38,322 bases of DNA from Holophagales bacterium (GTDB taxonomy: Bacteria > Acidobacteriota > Thermoanaerobaculia > Multivoradales > Multivoraceae), in the NCBI GenBank assembly GCA_009837085.1, contig VXUF01000156.1, positions 13,578 to 51,899 on the forward strand, given 5' to 3'. Shown piece by piece: positions 26,227-34,975 of this stretch. Position 1 is the stretch's first letter, and each line of letters opens with the position of its first letter. Below the pieces are notes generated by a model. It made no database searches. It saw nothing but the letters and a program-made list of their open reading frames with translations, and was not told the origin of the DNA. A program made the position numbers and the translations under genes.

Positions 26227-26973
26227 CTAGTCGCGCCGGCGCCAGAACTTCTTCATCTCCCGCTTCGGTCCGTCCGTGCCAAAGGCGGCTCTGAACGCGG
26301 AGACACCAGCCTCCACCGACTGATCCAGTGGCAGGTTCAGCCAGCGGCCGATCAGGCGCTTCTGTAGAGACAGGGCCTCCGGGCTGAGCCGGAGCAGCCG
26401 CTCGACCTTGGCGTTCACCGCCGCCTCCACCTCCGAGGCCGGAACGACCTCGCCGACCAGCCCGATCCGCGCCGCCTCGGCAGCATTGATCGGATCGCCC
26501 AGGAACAGCAGTTCCCGGGCCCGAACGAGACCCACGATGGAGGGCAGCAAGGCCGCCTCGATGACCGATGGCAGGCCGACATGAGGTTCAGGCATCCCGA
26601 AGATCGCGTCGTCGCCGGCGACCGAAAGATCGCAGGAGACGAGAAGCTCCAGGCCCGCGCCCAGGGCCGCTCCGCGAACCTCGGCGACGACCGGCGCCGG
26701 GTGCTCGCGGATCGCCAGGAAGGCCCGGTGCAGCCCGCGGATGAAGCGCTCCGCGTCGACTGCATCGAGATCCTCCATCTCGCGGATGTCGGCGCCGCCG
26801 CAGAAGACGCCCTCGCCAGCGAGGACCACGACCCGTGGGCTCGCCCCGGCCGACGCGACGACGGCTTCGCGCAGCGCCGCCGTGGTCGCGGAGTCGAGTG
26901 CATTCGCCTTCCTCCGCCGCGTCAACGTGATGCGGGCGATGTCGCCATCCGATTCGAGCCGAACGTTGGACAT
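26227..26973 (-). CDS. Enoyl-CoA hydratase/isomerase family protein
   Basis: This 248-residue crotonase-fold enzyme adds water to 2-enoyl-CoA in beta-oxidation. Seen: oxyanion-hole regions GEGVFCGGADIREM (53-66) and RGAALGAGLELLVSCD (100-115), and the two catalytic glutamates E109 (GLEL) and E129 (MPEP), 20 residues apart as in rat hydratase (E144/E164). The ATG at 26973 is used; upstream in-frame sequence lies in the divergent receptor gene. No Shine-Dalgarno sequence is seen; TACGAT lies 8 nt upstream, compatible with a leaderless transcript. It is convergent with the GST-like gene (1 bp between) and divergent from the receptor gene (43 bp). Confidence 0.9.
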   Translation of the reverse strand: MSNVRLESDGDIARITLTRRRKANALDSATTAALREAVVASAGASPRVVVLAGEGVFCGGADIREMEDLDAVDAERFIRGLHRAFLAIREHPAPVVAEVRGAALGAGLELLVSCDLSVAGDDAIFGMPEPHVGLPSVIEAALLPSIVGLVRARELLFLGDPINAAEAARIGLVGEVVPASEVEAAVNAKVERLLRLSPEALSLQKRLIGRWLNLPLDQSVEAGVSAFRAAFGTDGPKREMKKFWRRRD

Positions 26974-26981
26974 GGCCCGGG

Positions 26982-27008
26982 ATCGTACCCGCGCCGGCCG
27001 GATAGGCT
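26982..27008. promoter_or_regulatory. Overlapping leaderless-type promoters between hydratase and receptor
   Basis: The intergenic gap is only 43 bp (26974-27016). On the minus strand TACGAT (26982-26987) lies 8 nt before the hydratase ATG. On the plus strand TAGGCT (27003-27008) lies 8 nt before the receptor ATG. Neither gene has a Shine-Dalgarno sequence. Confidence 0.4.
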
Positions 27009-27016
27009 CCGCGGCC

Positions 27017-30000
27017 ATGTTGACGGCCGCCCGCCGGTTGCGCCTCGCGGCCGCGCTCACCTTCCTCTTTGCGGCGCCCGGGATGGCTCAAGAGAGCATC
27101 CCCGCGCCTGCTGACGAGCGCGAAGGCGCCGAGACCGTCGGCGACGACGACGAGCATGAGCACCACACACACGAGTTCGAGACCTTCAGCCACACGGTCA
27201 CGGTTACCGGTTCCTGGATCCCCGGCACTCCCGAGGACGCGGCGCAACCCGTTTCCGTCCTTTCGCGCAACGACCTGGAGGCGGAGGGATCGCCCGGGGT
27301 GCTCGACCTCATCCGCAATCTCCCGTTCAGTCTCGGCGCGGACCTCGGCTCCGAACAGTTCGGCGTGCGCGCCGGGGCGGACCGGTCGAGCCTGAACCTG
27401 CGCGGCCTCGGCGCGAGCCGCTCCCTGGTTCTCCTGAACGGGGATCGCCTGACCTGGTCGCCGGGAGCGATCCCCGACCAGGCGCAGCTCATGGTCGACA
27501 CGAACGCCCTTCCGATGGTCGCCGTCGAGCGCGTCGAGATCCTGCGCGACGGCGGCGCGGCGACCTACGGCTCGGACGCGATCGCCGGCGTGATGAACGT
27601 GATCACCCGCAGCCACTTCGAGGGTTTCTCGTTCGAAGCCAAGCACAGCGTCATCGACGGTTCGAACGGCGACGGCGAGATAGGCCTGATCGGCGGCCGG
27701 CCTTTCGCCGGTGGTCGGGGCCACGCGGTCAGTTCGCTCGGCATCTCGCGGCGCGGCCCCATCCGCTTCCTCGACCGAAACTGGGCGCTCACGCCCTACG
27801 CCGACAACCCGCGCGGCGGCTGGTCGGGAACCGGCCGTCCGGCGACGCTCTATCCGCTCTCGGGCGCCTCCGGGATCCGCGACCCGAACTGCGAGCGCGT
27901 CGGCGGCGCGGTCAGCAGTGCCGACAGCCCTCTTTGCCGCTACCAGTACACGGCGTTCGACAACCTGGTGCAGGACACGCGCCGGGGCCAGTGGTTCACC
28001 GAGGCCTCCTGGGACACGGAGGGCGGCTGGCACATCGGCGCCGAGGTCCTGCTCGCCCGCAGCGAAGTGCCGTCGTGGTTCACTTCGCCGTCCTATCCGC
28101 CGACCAGGGTCATGGACACCCGCCGTTCGGTGCGGGCGAGCAACCCGGGCCTGATCGACATGGCCAGGCTGTACCCGGAGCTCTACGGCCCTTATGCCTC
28201 GTGCGGCGCTCCCTACTGTCTGTGGCGAGGTGACGGCGGCGCCCAGGACGCCGCGGGCATCGAGCCCGCCTGGCAGGAGGTGGCCTGGATTCGCGGCCGG
28301 ACGTTCGGCCAGGAGGGACCGCTGCGCAGCTACTTCCGCGAGTCCGAGACCAGGCGGCTCGCCTTCGACTTCGAAGGAGTGACCGGTGAAACCCTGTGGG
28401 CGTTCCGTGCCTCCTGGTCGGCCGCGGATCGGAGACTCGAGGACGGCGACGTCCTCGACTACCGTCTTCGGCGCGCGCTGGCGGGGCTCGGCGGCTTCTC
28501 CTGCGAGGATCAGGTCCCGAACGAGCACGACGGCGACGGCAACCTGAGCTTCTCGCTCGACACGCTGCGAAGGCACGCCGGCCAGGGCGACTGCAGGTAC
28601 TGGATCCCCTTCTCCAACTCGATCAGGCCTCATCCCGCCGTGACCGGCGGCACGAACCCCGACTACGACCCGGCCTTCGACAACGACCACCTCTTCGACT
28701 ACCTGACGACGACCCTCGGGACGCGCGGCGAAACGACCCTGCTCGTTCTGGAGGCCGTGGCCAGCGGTCTGCTGGGGTGGAATCTCCCCGGCGGCGTGGC
28801 GGAGTACGCGGTCGGCGCCCAGTGGCGCGGCGAGACCTACGAACTGACTCCATACTCGGTCGACACCGCACCGCCCCGCGGCGGCGCGCTCCATGACATG
28901 GAGATCTATCCCTGCCCGGGCGGACCCGAGATCACCTCCTGCGACAACCCGGAGGGTCTGTTCGTCTACCTGCCGCCCGCCTTCTCGACCGAGGACGACC
29001 GCGGCATCGGGTCCGTGTTCGGCGAACTGTCGCTGCCGTTGGCCTCCTCGCTCGACAGCCAGCTCTCGGTGCGCTTCGAGGACTACGGCGGGGACGTCGG
29101 GTCGAGCCTCGATCCGAAGGTGGCGCTGCGCTGGCAGGCGACCGAAGCGCTGGCGCTGCGCGGTTCCCTGGGCACGACCTTCCGTGGCCCGACGCTCAAC
29201 CAGACGGTCTCCGGCATCGCCGAGACGACGCGCGTGACGATCGGCCCCATCGGCACCGCAAAGCCTGTTCACATTCACGGCGATCCCGCGCTCGACCCGG
29301 AGTCGGCGACGACGTTCAATACCGGCCTGGTGGCCGAGCGGAGTGGTCTGGCCGGCGCCGGGAGCAGAGTCTTCGCCACGCTCGACTACTTGCGCTACGA
29401 CTTCACCGATCCACTGGTCATCCAGCCCTTCAGCGCCCTGATTGGGCTCGCCTGCCCGCCCGCCGACCATCCCCTGTGCGATCCGGGCTCCCCCTGGTTC
29501 AACGCCTTAACCATCAGCGGTGGCCTACCAACGATCGAGAATCTCGACGCAGTGGCCGTGCGGATCGTCAACGGGCCGGACATCGAGACCGACGGCATGG
29601 ATTTCCGGGCGGAGTTCGAGGCCGACGCAGGCCGGGGGCGCCTTCGCCTGGGAGCATCGGCCACGTACGCGCTGTCCTGGCGAATCGACGGCTGGGAACT
29701 CGGCGAGGCGTACGACGCGAAGGGCCGGCTGAACTTCGACACCTCCCTCGCCCGGCCGCTCCCGGAGCTCAAGGGCCGCGCCTTTGCCGGCTACTCGCGC
29801 GGTCCGTTCACCGGCCGCTGGAACCTGAACTACACCGGTTCCTTCCTCCAGGACGCGCCGGCGCCCTGGGGCGAGGACTACCCGGTCGACGCCCACGCCA
29901 CGCACGATGTCCACGTGTCCTGGTCCCTGCCCGGCGACCGCGCGACGCTCTTCGCCTCGATCCTCAACCTGGCCGACGAGGATCCACCGCTGATCTTCCG

Positions 30001-30076
30001 CCCGGCGAACTACGACGCCTCCACGCACGATCCCCTGGGACGGCTCCTGAGCATTGGCGTGCGGTTCCAACTCTGA
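27017..30076 (+). CDS. Large TonB-dependent receptor with His-rich N-terminus (copy A)
   Basis: This is a 1019-residue TonB-dependent receptor. Signal peptide 1-24 (ending GMA) is followed by an acidic His-rich stretch (DDDEHEHHTHEFETFSH, 43-59) and a TonB-box-like SHTVTVTGS (58-66). The plug carries LNLRGLGASRSLVLLNGDR and ILRDGGAATYGSDAIAGVMNVITR, typical of the large iron-complex/Caulobacter-Xanthomonas-type receptors. The remaining ~800 residues are barrel with Cys-containing loops. It is paralogous to the receptor at 31.9 kb (about 85% identical in the plug by eye). The ATG at 27017 is chosen because it opens the signal peptide. Its stop TGA overlaps the ATG of the CHAT gene (TGATG). The substrate is unknown; the His-rich stretch suggests metal or a metal complex. 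Confidence 0.92.
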   Translation: MLTAARRLRLAAALTFLFAAPGMAQESIPAPADEREGAETVGDDDEHEHHTHEFETFSHTVTVTGSWIPGTPEDAAQPVSVLSRNDLEAEGSPGVLDLIRNLPFSLGADLGSEQFGVRAGADRSSLNLRGLGASRSLVLLNGDRLTWSPGAIPDQAQLMVDTNALPMVAVERVEILRDGGAATYGSDAIAGVMNVITRSHFEGFSFEAKHSVIDGSNGDGEIGLIGGRPFAGGRGHAVSSLGISRRGPIRFLDRNWALTPYADNPRGGWSGTGRPATLYPLSGASGIRDPNCERVGGAVSSADSPLCRYQYTAFDNLVQDTRRGQWFTEASWDTEGGWHIGAEVLLARSEVPSWFTSPSYPPTRVMDTRRSVRASNPGLIDMARLYPELYGPYASCGAPYCLWRGDGGAQDAAGIEPAWQEVAWIRGRTFGQEGPLRSYFRESETRRLAFDFEGVTGETLWAFRASWSAADRRLEDGDVLDYRLRRALAGLGGFSCEDQVPNEHDGDGNLSFSLDTLRRHAGQGDCRYWIPFSNSIRPHPAVTGGTNPDYDPAFDNDHLFDYLTTTLGTRGETTLLVLEAVASGLLGWNLPGGVAEYAVGAQWRGETYELTPYSVDTAPPRGGALHDMEIYPCPGGPEITSCDNPEGLFVYLPPAFSTEDDRGIGSVFGELSLPLASSLDSQLSVRFEDYGGDVGSSLDPKVALRWQATEALALRGSLGTTFRGPTLNQTVSGIAETTRVTIGPIGTAKPVHIHGDPALDPESATTFNTGLVAERSGLAGAGSRVFATLDYLRYDFTDPLVIQPFSALIGLACPPADHPLCDPGSPWFNALTISGGLPTIENLDAVAVRIVNGPDIETDGMDFRAEFEADAGRGRLRLGASATYALSWRIDGWELGEAYDAKGRLNFDTSLARPLPELKGRAFAGYSRGPFTGRWNLNYTGSFLQDAPAPWGEDYPVDAHATHDVHVSWSLPGDRATLFASILNLADEDPPLIFRPANYDASTHDPLGRLLSIGVRFQL

Positions 30077-31353
30077 TGGCGACGGGCAAGGCACCCGGGA
30101 GGTGCAGGTCGCCTGCCGCGTGGGCCGGCGCGACGATCCTGAGTCTGTCGATCACCAGCGGGCCGACTGTCCATGCACAAACCGATGAAAGTGGATCGTC
30201 CCTCGCCGACCATTTCCGGCCGACCGGCGCCGGCGTCGCGACTCTCGTGTACGACGCCTCTCCCGGCCGTCCCGTCCGCCTTGCCCTTGTTTCAGGGTCA
30301 GGTGAAGCTCCGGTCGTACTGAGTCTGAACGCGAACGCCGAGGATCTGCAGCCTCTCGTAGCGGAGGTCCGCGAACTCTCACTGATCCGGCCGCCGGCTT
30401 CCATTGGTCGGATCGTCCGCCTCGGAGACGATCTGGGAGACATCCTGCTTGGCCCGATTGCCGAACAGCTCAGGACCGTCTCGCACCTCGTACTGTCCGC
30501 GGACGGACCACTCAGCGACCTTCCCTTCGGCGCCATTCGGGCGCCCCGATCGATCGATCCCCAGGGCCGCTATCTGGCCGAAACGCGGACTCTGTGCTGG
30601 GTCGATCCGGCCCTTGGCGCCGGCGCCACCGACGACCCGCCGGCGCTCGAAAGGCCCGTAGCGTTGGCGGTCGCCGACGCCGTCTACCGCCCCCCGGCAC
30701 GACCGCTCGGCGCCTCCATGAGCGACGGTGGCATCTCCTGGCGCCAGCATGCCGCGCGCCGCAATCAGGCGGGGACGATCCACGCACTGGGCTTGCCGGT
30801 GGTATCCCGCTTCGGTCAGGCCGCCTCACCCGCCCTCTTCTGGGAGTCGGCCGGGAGCTACGCCGTCCGGTTCCTTCACCTGGCGGTGGAGGCGCGGATC
30901 GACCCGGCCAACCCTGACCGTTCAGCTCTGCTTCTTTCCCCCGAGAGGTACGACGAGCAGGCCATTCCCGTGGGCACAGGCCAACTGGCGTCGAGACTCG
31001 CGCTCGAACGCGAATCTCTCGTCGTCCTCTCCGGCCTGGACACGGGTAACCACGGCCTCGGTCCCGGAGCGTTCGTCAGAGCCTTTGGCGTCGCTGGCGC
31101 GGGCTCCGTCGTCGCTTCGTTGTGGCCGGTCGTCGACGAATCCGCCACGCACCTGTTCGCCGCCTTCTACAGCAAGCTTGCCCAGGGAGCTACGCCCGCC
31201 AGAGCACTCCGGGACGCGCAGAGCCGGCTCCTGGCCGAGCCGCTTCGATTCGACCAGGGCGAGGGCCGGGAGCCCGTGGAGTTCGATGCCTCGCATCCGT
31301 ACTACTGGGCCGGCTACCGCGTCTATCGAGAGTCGGCAAACGCCTGCGGTTGA
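30076..31353 (+). CDS. Exported CHAT-fold protein lacking both catalytic residues
   Basis: This 425-residue protein has a probable signal peptide (1-34, ending VHA before QTDE) and one CHAT domain (about 50-425) without TPR repeats. Recognisable CHAT blocks: GPIAEQLRTVSHLVLSADGPLSDLPFGAI, FLHLAVEARIDPANP (266-280), LVVLSGLDTG, and AGAGSVVASLWPVVDESATHLFAAFYSKL. In active CHAT peptidases the second and third blocks read LHxATHG and LSACxTG. Here the catalytic His is E272 and the catalytic Cys is L321, so proteolysis is not expected and a binding or scaffold role is inferred. The start ATG shares one base with the receptor stop (TGATG), so translation is coupled. A Cys-rich lipoprotein begins 21 bp later. 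Confidence 0.88.
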   Translation: MATGKAPGRCRSPAAWAGATILSLSITSGPTVHAQTDESGSSLADHFRPTGAGVATLVYDASPGRPVRLALVSGSGEAPVVLSLNANAEDLQPLVAEVRELSLIRPPASIGRIVRLGDDLGDILLGPIAEQLRTVSHLVLSADGPLSDLPFGAIRAPRSIDPQGRYLAETRTLCWVDPALGAGATDDPPALERPVALAVADAVYRPPARPLGASMSDGGISWRQHAARRNQAGTIHALGLPVVSRFGQAASPALFWESAGSYAVRFLHLAVEARIDPANPDRSALLLSPERYDEQAIPVGTGQLASRLALERESLVVLSGLDTGNHGLGPGAFVRAFGVAGAGSVVASLWPVVDESATHLFAAFYSKLAQGATPARALRDAQSRLLAEPLRFDQGEGREPVEFDASHPYYWAGYRVYRESANACG

Positions 31354-31361
31354 GACCAGCG

Positions 31362-31367
31362 TAGAAT
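31362..31367 (+). promoter_or_regulatory. Candidate internal leaderless promoter of the Cys-rich gene
   Basis: TAGAAT ends 7 nt before the ATG at 31375, and there is no Shine-Dalgarno sequence. It could give an extra leaderless transcript of the last two genes of the operon. Confidence 0.35.
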
Positions 31368-31374
31368 CCCCGTC

Positions 31375-31881
31375 ATGACTCGCCGCGCCGATCGTCTCCA
31401 CCTTCGCGTCATCACGGCCGTTCTCCTTCTCGGCGTATCTGCCGCCTGGGGCTGCGGCAACTCAGCGCCGGCGCCCGCGGCCACGGCCACGGCCACGGCC
31501 GGAGACGACCCCATCGCCACGCTCCTTGCCCTGCCGATGGAGCGGCTGATCGCGTGCGACGCGGAGATCGAACTGACAGCCGAGCAGGAAGAGATCAAGC
31601 GCGCCGCCCTGACCCCGATTCCCGCCCCCTGCTGCAGCGACCGCTCGGCTTACACCTGCTGCTGCCAGTGCAACCTGGGCCGGGCCTGGTGGGGCCTGTC
31701 GAAGGTGCTCATCACGGAGCACGGCCAGAGCGCGGCCGAAGTCCAGGCGAACGTCGAACGCTGGATTCGGAACGTCCGCCCGCAAGGTTTCGCCGGCGAC
31801 TCCTGCTACACGGGGCGCTGCTCCACCGCGGCAAGGCACGACGGCTGCTCGGGCATGAACCCGCGTCGCATCGTCAGTTGA
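31375..31881 (+). CDS. Cysteine-rich lipoprotein of unknown function
   Basis: This 168-residue protein is exported. A hydrophobic signal ends in AAWGC, a weak lipobox with C27, followed by an Ala/Thr/Pro linker (30-43). The mature part has ten more cysteines: C61, C86, C87, C95, C96, C97, C99, C144, C149 and C158. The core is PCCSDRSAYTCCCQCNLGRAWWG, split here as CC-x7-CCC-x-C followed by a helix-like NLGRAWWGLSKVL. I do not recognise a named family. The cysteine pattern suggests metal or cluster binding, or a set of disulfides, in the periplasm. Its TGA stop overlaps the TTG start of the next receptor (TTGA). Confidence 0.82.
   Translation: MTRRADRLHLRVITAVLLLGVSAAWGCGNSAPAPAATATATAGDDPIATLLALPMERLIACDAEIELTAEQEEIKRAALTPIPAPCCSDRSAYTCCCQCNLGRAWWGLSKVLITEHGQSAAEVQANVERWIRNVRPQGFAGDSCYTGRCSTAARHDGCSGMNPRRIVS
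31479..31500 (+). repeat. Short tandem repeat in the Cys-rich gene linker
   Basis: Three copies of GGCCAC plus GGCC encode the Ala-Thr repeats of the lipoprotein linker. Copy number may vary between strains. Confidence 0.8.
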
Positions 31882-34800
31882 GAAGGCTCCGGCGGCGACG
31901 CTTCACGACGCCGCTCGTCTTTCTCACTCTCCTTTGCGCCGGCCCCGGGGAGGCCCAGGAGGATCGGCCGACTCGGGCCGAGGAGAACGAGCACGAACAC
32001 GAACGCCACTCCCATGAGGTTGAGACCTTCAGTCATACGGTGACCGTCACCGGCTCCTGGATTCCGGGCACCCCCGAGGACGCCGCGCAGCCCGTCTCGG
32101 TCCTGTCCCGCGAAGACCTGGAGGCGGAAGGCTCGCCCAGCATGCTCGGCGTGATCCGCAACCTCTCGTTCAGTCTCGGCGCGGACCTCGAGTCCGACCA
32201 GTTCGGCGCGCGCGCCAACGAGGACCGCTCGACGCTCAACCTGCGCGGCCTTGGACCGAGCCGATCGCTGGTGCTGCTCAACGGCGACCGCCTGACCTGG
32301 TCTCCAGGCGCCATCCCGGACCAGGCGCAACTCATCGTCGACACCAGCGTCCTGCCCATGGTCGCGGTCGAGCAGGTCGAGTTCCTGCGTGACGGCGGCG
32401 CCGCGACGTACGGCTCGGACGCCATCGCCGGCGTGATGAACGTGATCACGCGAAGCCACTTCGACGGCCTGTCCTTCGAGGGCAAGCACAGCGTGATCGA
32501 CGGTTCGAACGGCGACGGTGAGGTCGGCATCATCGGCGGCGGGCCGTTCGGCGGTGGCCGTGGTCACGTGGCGAGTTCCCTCGGCCTCTCGCGGCGGAGC
32601 CCGATCCGGCTCCGCGACCGCGACTGGGCCATTCGGCCCTACGCTGACAATCCCCGGGGCGGCTGGTCGGGAACCGGGCGGCCGGCGGTCTTCTACCCGC
32701 TCTCGGGCGCGCCGGCGATCCGCGACCCGAACTGTGAACGCGTCGGGGGCGCGGTCAGCAGCCCCGGCAGCCCGCTCTGCCGGGTCCAGTACACGCCGTT
32801 CGACAACCTGGTGCAGGACACGCGCCGCGGTCAGTGGTTCACGGAAGCCTCCTGGGACACGGAAGGCGGCTGGCACATCGGCGCGGAGGTTCTGTTCGCC
32901 AGGGGCGACGTGCCTTCGTGGCAGACGTCGCCGGGCTATCCGCCGAACAAGGTCGTTGATCTCACCCGCTCCGTGCGAGCGAACAACCCGGGGCTCGTCG
33001 ACATGGCCCGGCTCTACCCGGAGCTGTACGGCGCCTACGCCTTCTGCAACGCCCCCTGGTGCGGCTGGCAGGGAGACGGCGGCGCCCAGGATGCGGCGGG
33101 AGTCGATCCGGCCTGGCAGGAAGTGGCCTGGATTCGAGGCCGGATGTTCGGCCAGGAAGGGCCCCTGCGGAGCCACATCCGGGAGTCCGATACGGAGCGA
33201 TTCGCGTTCGACCTCGAGGGGGTCACCGGCGAGACGCTCTGGGCGTTCCGGGCCTCCCGGTCGAGGGCCGTCCGCAACCTCGAGGACGGCGACGCCCTGC
33301 AGTACCGGGCCCGGCGCGCGCTAGCCGGTCTCGGCGGCCTTGCCTGCGAGGCGCAGGTGCCGAACGAGTACGACGCGGGCGGCAACCTCAGCTTCTCCCT
33401 GGACACGCTGCGCCGGCACGCGGGCCAGGGCGACTGCCGCTACTGGATCCCGTTCTCCAACTCGATCAGCCCCCATCCCCTGGTGCCGAACGCCTCGAAC
33501 CCCGACTACGATCCGGCGTTCGACAACGGTCCCCTGCACGACTACCTGACGACGATCCTCGGCAGCCGGGGCGAGACGTCGCTGCTCGTCGTCGAAGCGG
33601 TGGCGAGCGGCCTGCTCGACTGGAGCCTTCCCGGCGGCGCGGCGGAGTACGCGGCCGGCCTGCAGTGGCGCGGCGAAACCTACAGGCTGGATCCGTACAC
33701 TGTCGGCGCGCCGACACCCAGGGGCGGCGCCCTGCACGACATCGCGATCTACCCCTGCCCTGGCGGCCCGGACATCACGACCTGCGAGAAGCGCGAAGGC
33801 GTGTTCGCCTACCTGCCGCCGGTCTTCCCGATCGAGGACGATCGGGGTATCGGCTCCGTGTTCGGCGAACTCTCGCTGCCGCTCGCTCCCGCGGTCGAAA
33901 GCCAGGTCTCGCTCCGTTTTGAGGACTACGGCGGCGACGTCGGCTCGAGTCTCGACCCCAAGGTCGCGCTGCGCTGGCAGGCGACCGACGCACTGGCCCT
34001 GCGCGGCTCCTTCGGCACCACCTTCCGCGGGCCGACACTCAACCAGACGATCGACGGAATCGCGGACACGTCGCGGTTCTTCATCGGCCGCATCGGCACG
34101 TTCAAGCCGATCCACATCCACGGCGACCCGGCGCTCGACCCGGAGTCGGCCACGACGCTCAACACGGGTCTCGTGTTCGAGCGCAGCGGCCTTGGCGGCG
34201 GCAGCGGCCGCGTCTTCGCCACCATCGACTACTGGCGCTACGACTTCACCGACCCGCTCGTCATTCAGCCCTTCAACTCCATCCTTGGCCTCGCCTGCCC
34301 GCCCGCGAACCACCCGCTGTGCGACGACGCCTCGCCCTGGTTCGACGGCCTCACCATCAGCGGGGGCGTTCCCAGCCTCGAGAACCTGGACACGCTCGCC
34401 GTGCGGATCGTCAACGGTCCGGACATCGAGACCGACGGCATCGACTTCCGCGCCGACTTCCAGACCAGTGCGGGCCCGGGACGTCTGACCCTGGGCGCGT
34501 CAGGCACGACCACCCTGTCCTGGCACATCGACGGCTGGGAACTCGGCGACCCCTACGACGCGAAGGGAAGGCTGAACTACGACACCTCCCTCGCCCGCGC
34601 CCTGCCGGAGTTCAAGGGCCGTCTCTTCGCCGGCTACACGTTCGGCCCCTTTACCGGCCGCTGGCACCTGAACTACACCGATTCCTATGTCCACGACGCC
34701 CCCGCCCCCTGGGGCGACAACTACCCCATCGACGCCTTCGCCACCCACGACCTCCACGTCTCCTGGTCCATCCCGGGCGACCGCGCCACCCTCTTCGCCT

Positions 34801-34919
34801 CCATCCTCAACCTCGGCGACCAGGATCCACCCCGCGTCTTCCGCCAGCTCAACTACGACCCCTCGACCCACAACCCCCTGGGCCGCGTCCTCAGCATCGG
34901 CATACGGTTGGAGTTGTAG
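31878..34919 (+). CDS. Large TonB-dependent receptor with His-rich N-terminus (copy B)
   Basis: This is a 1013-residue paralogue of the receptor at 27.0 kb. The TTG at 31878 is chosen because it gives a good signal peptide (MRRLRRRRFTTPLVFLTLLC, cleavage near 26) and overlaps the preceding stop as TTGA; no ATG or GTG lies between it and the TonB box. A His/Glu-rich stretch (ENEHEHERHSHEVETFSH, 36-53) precedes SHTVTVTGS. Plug motifs are LNLRGLGPSRSLVLLNGDR and LRDGGAATYGSDAIAGVMNVITR. Most changes from copy A lie in the signal peptide, the acidic/His linker and barrel loops. It is the last gene of the four-gene operon and is followed by the hairpin region. Ligand unknown. Confidence 0.9.
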   Translation: MRRLRRRRFTTPLVFLTLLCAGPGEAQEDRPTRAEENEHEHERHSHEVETFSHTVTVTGSWIPGTPEDAAQPVSVLSREDLEAEGSPSMLGVIRNLSFSLGADLESDQFGARANEDRSTLNLRGLGPSRSLVLLNGDRLTWSPGAIPDQAQLIVDTSVLPMVAVEQVEFLRDGGAATYGSDAIAGVMNVITRSHFDGLSFEGKHSVIDGSNGDGEVGIIGGGPFGGGRGHVASSLGLSRRSPIRLRDRDWAIRPYADNPRGGWSGTGRPAVFYPLSGAPAIRDPNCERVGGAVSSPGSPLCRVQYTPFDNLVQDTRRGQWFTEASWDTEGGWHIGAEVLFARGDVPSWQTSPGYPPNKVVDLTRSVRANNPGLVDMARLYPELYGAYAFCNAPWCGWQGDGGAQDAAGVDPAWQEVAWIRGRMFGQEGPLRSHIRESDTERFAFDLEGVTGETLWAFRASRSRAVRNLEDGDALQYRARRALAGLGGLACEAQVPNEYDAGGNLSFSLDTLRRHAGQGDCRYWIPFSNSISPHPLVPNASNPDYDPAFDNGPLHDYLTTILGSRGETSLLVVEAVASGLLDWSLPGGAAEYAAGLQWRGETYRLDPYTVGAPTPRGGALHDIAIYPCPGGPDITTCEKREGVFAYLPPVFPIEDDRGIGSVFGELSLPLAPAVESQVSLRFEDYGGDVGSSLDPKVALRWQATDALALRGSFGTTFRGPTLNQTIDGIADTSRFFIGRIGTFKPIHIHGDPALDPESATTLNTGLVFERSGLGGGSGRVFATIDYWRYDFTDPLVIQPFNSILGLACPPANHPLCDDASPWFDGLTISGGVPSLENLDTLAVRIVNGPDIETDGIDFRADFQTSAGPGRLTLGASGTTTLSWHIDGWELGDPYDAKGRLNYDTSLARALPEFKGRLFAGYTFGPFTGRWHLNYTDSYVHDAPAPWGDNYPIDAFATHDLHVSWSIPGDRATLFASILNLGDQDPPRVFRQLNYDPSTHNPLGRVLSIGIRLEL

Positions 34920-34975
34920 TCCAGGTCAACGTCCTCCCGGTCCAAGTCGATACGGTTCCGCTCCGCAACCGAGGT

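Noticed and set aside
30076..31353. CHAT gene as a caspase-like defence effector
   Set aside because: No TPRs, gasdermin or CRISPR neighbours; it has a signal peptide and lacks the catalytic His and Cys.
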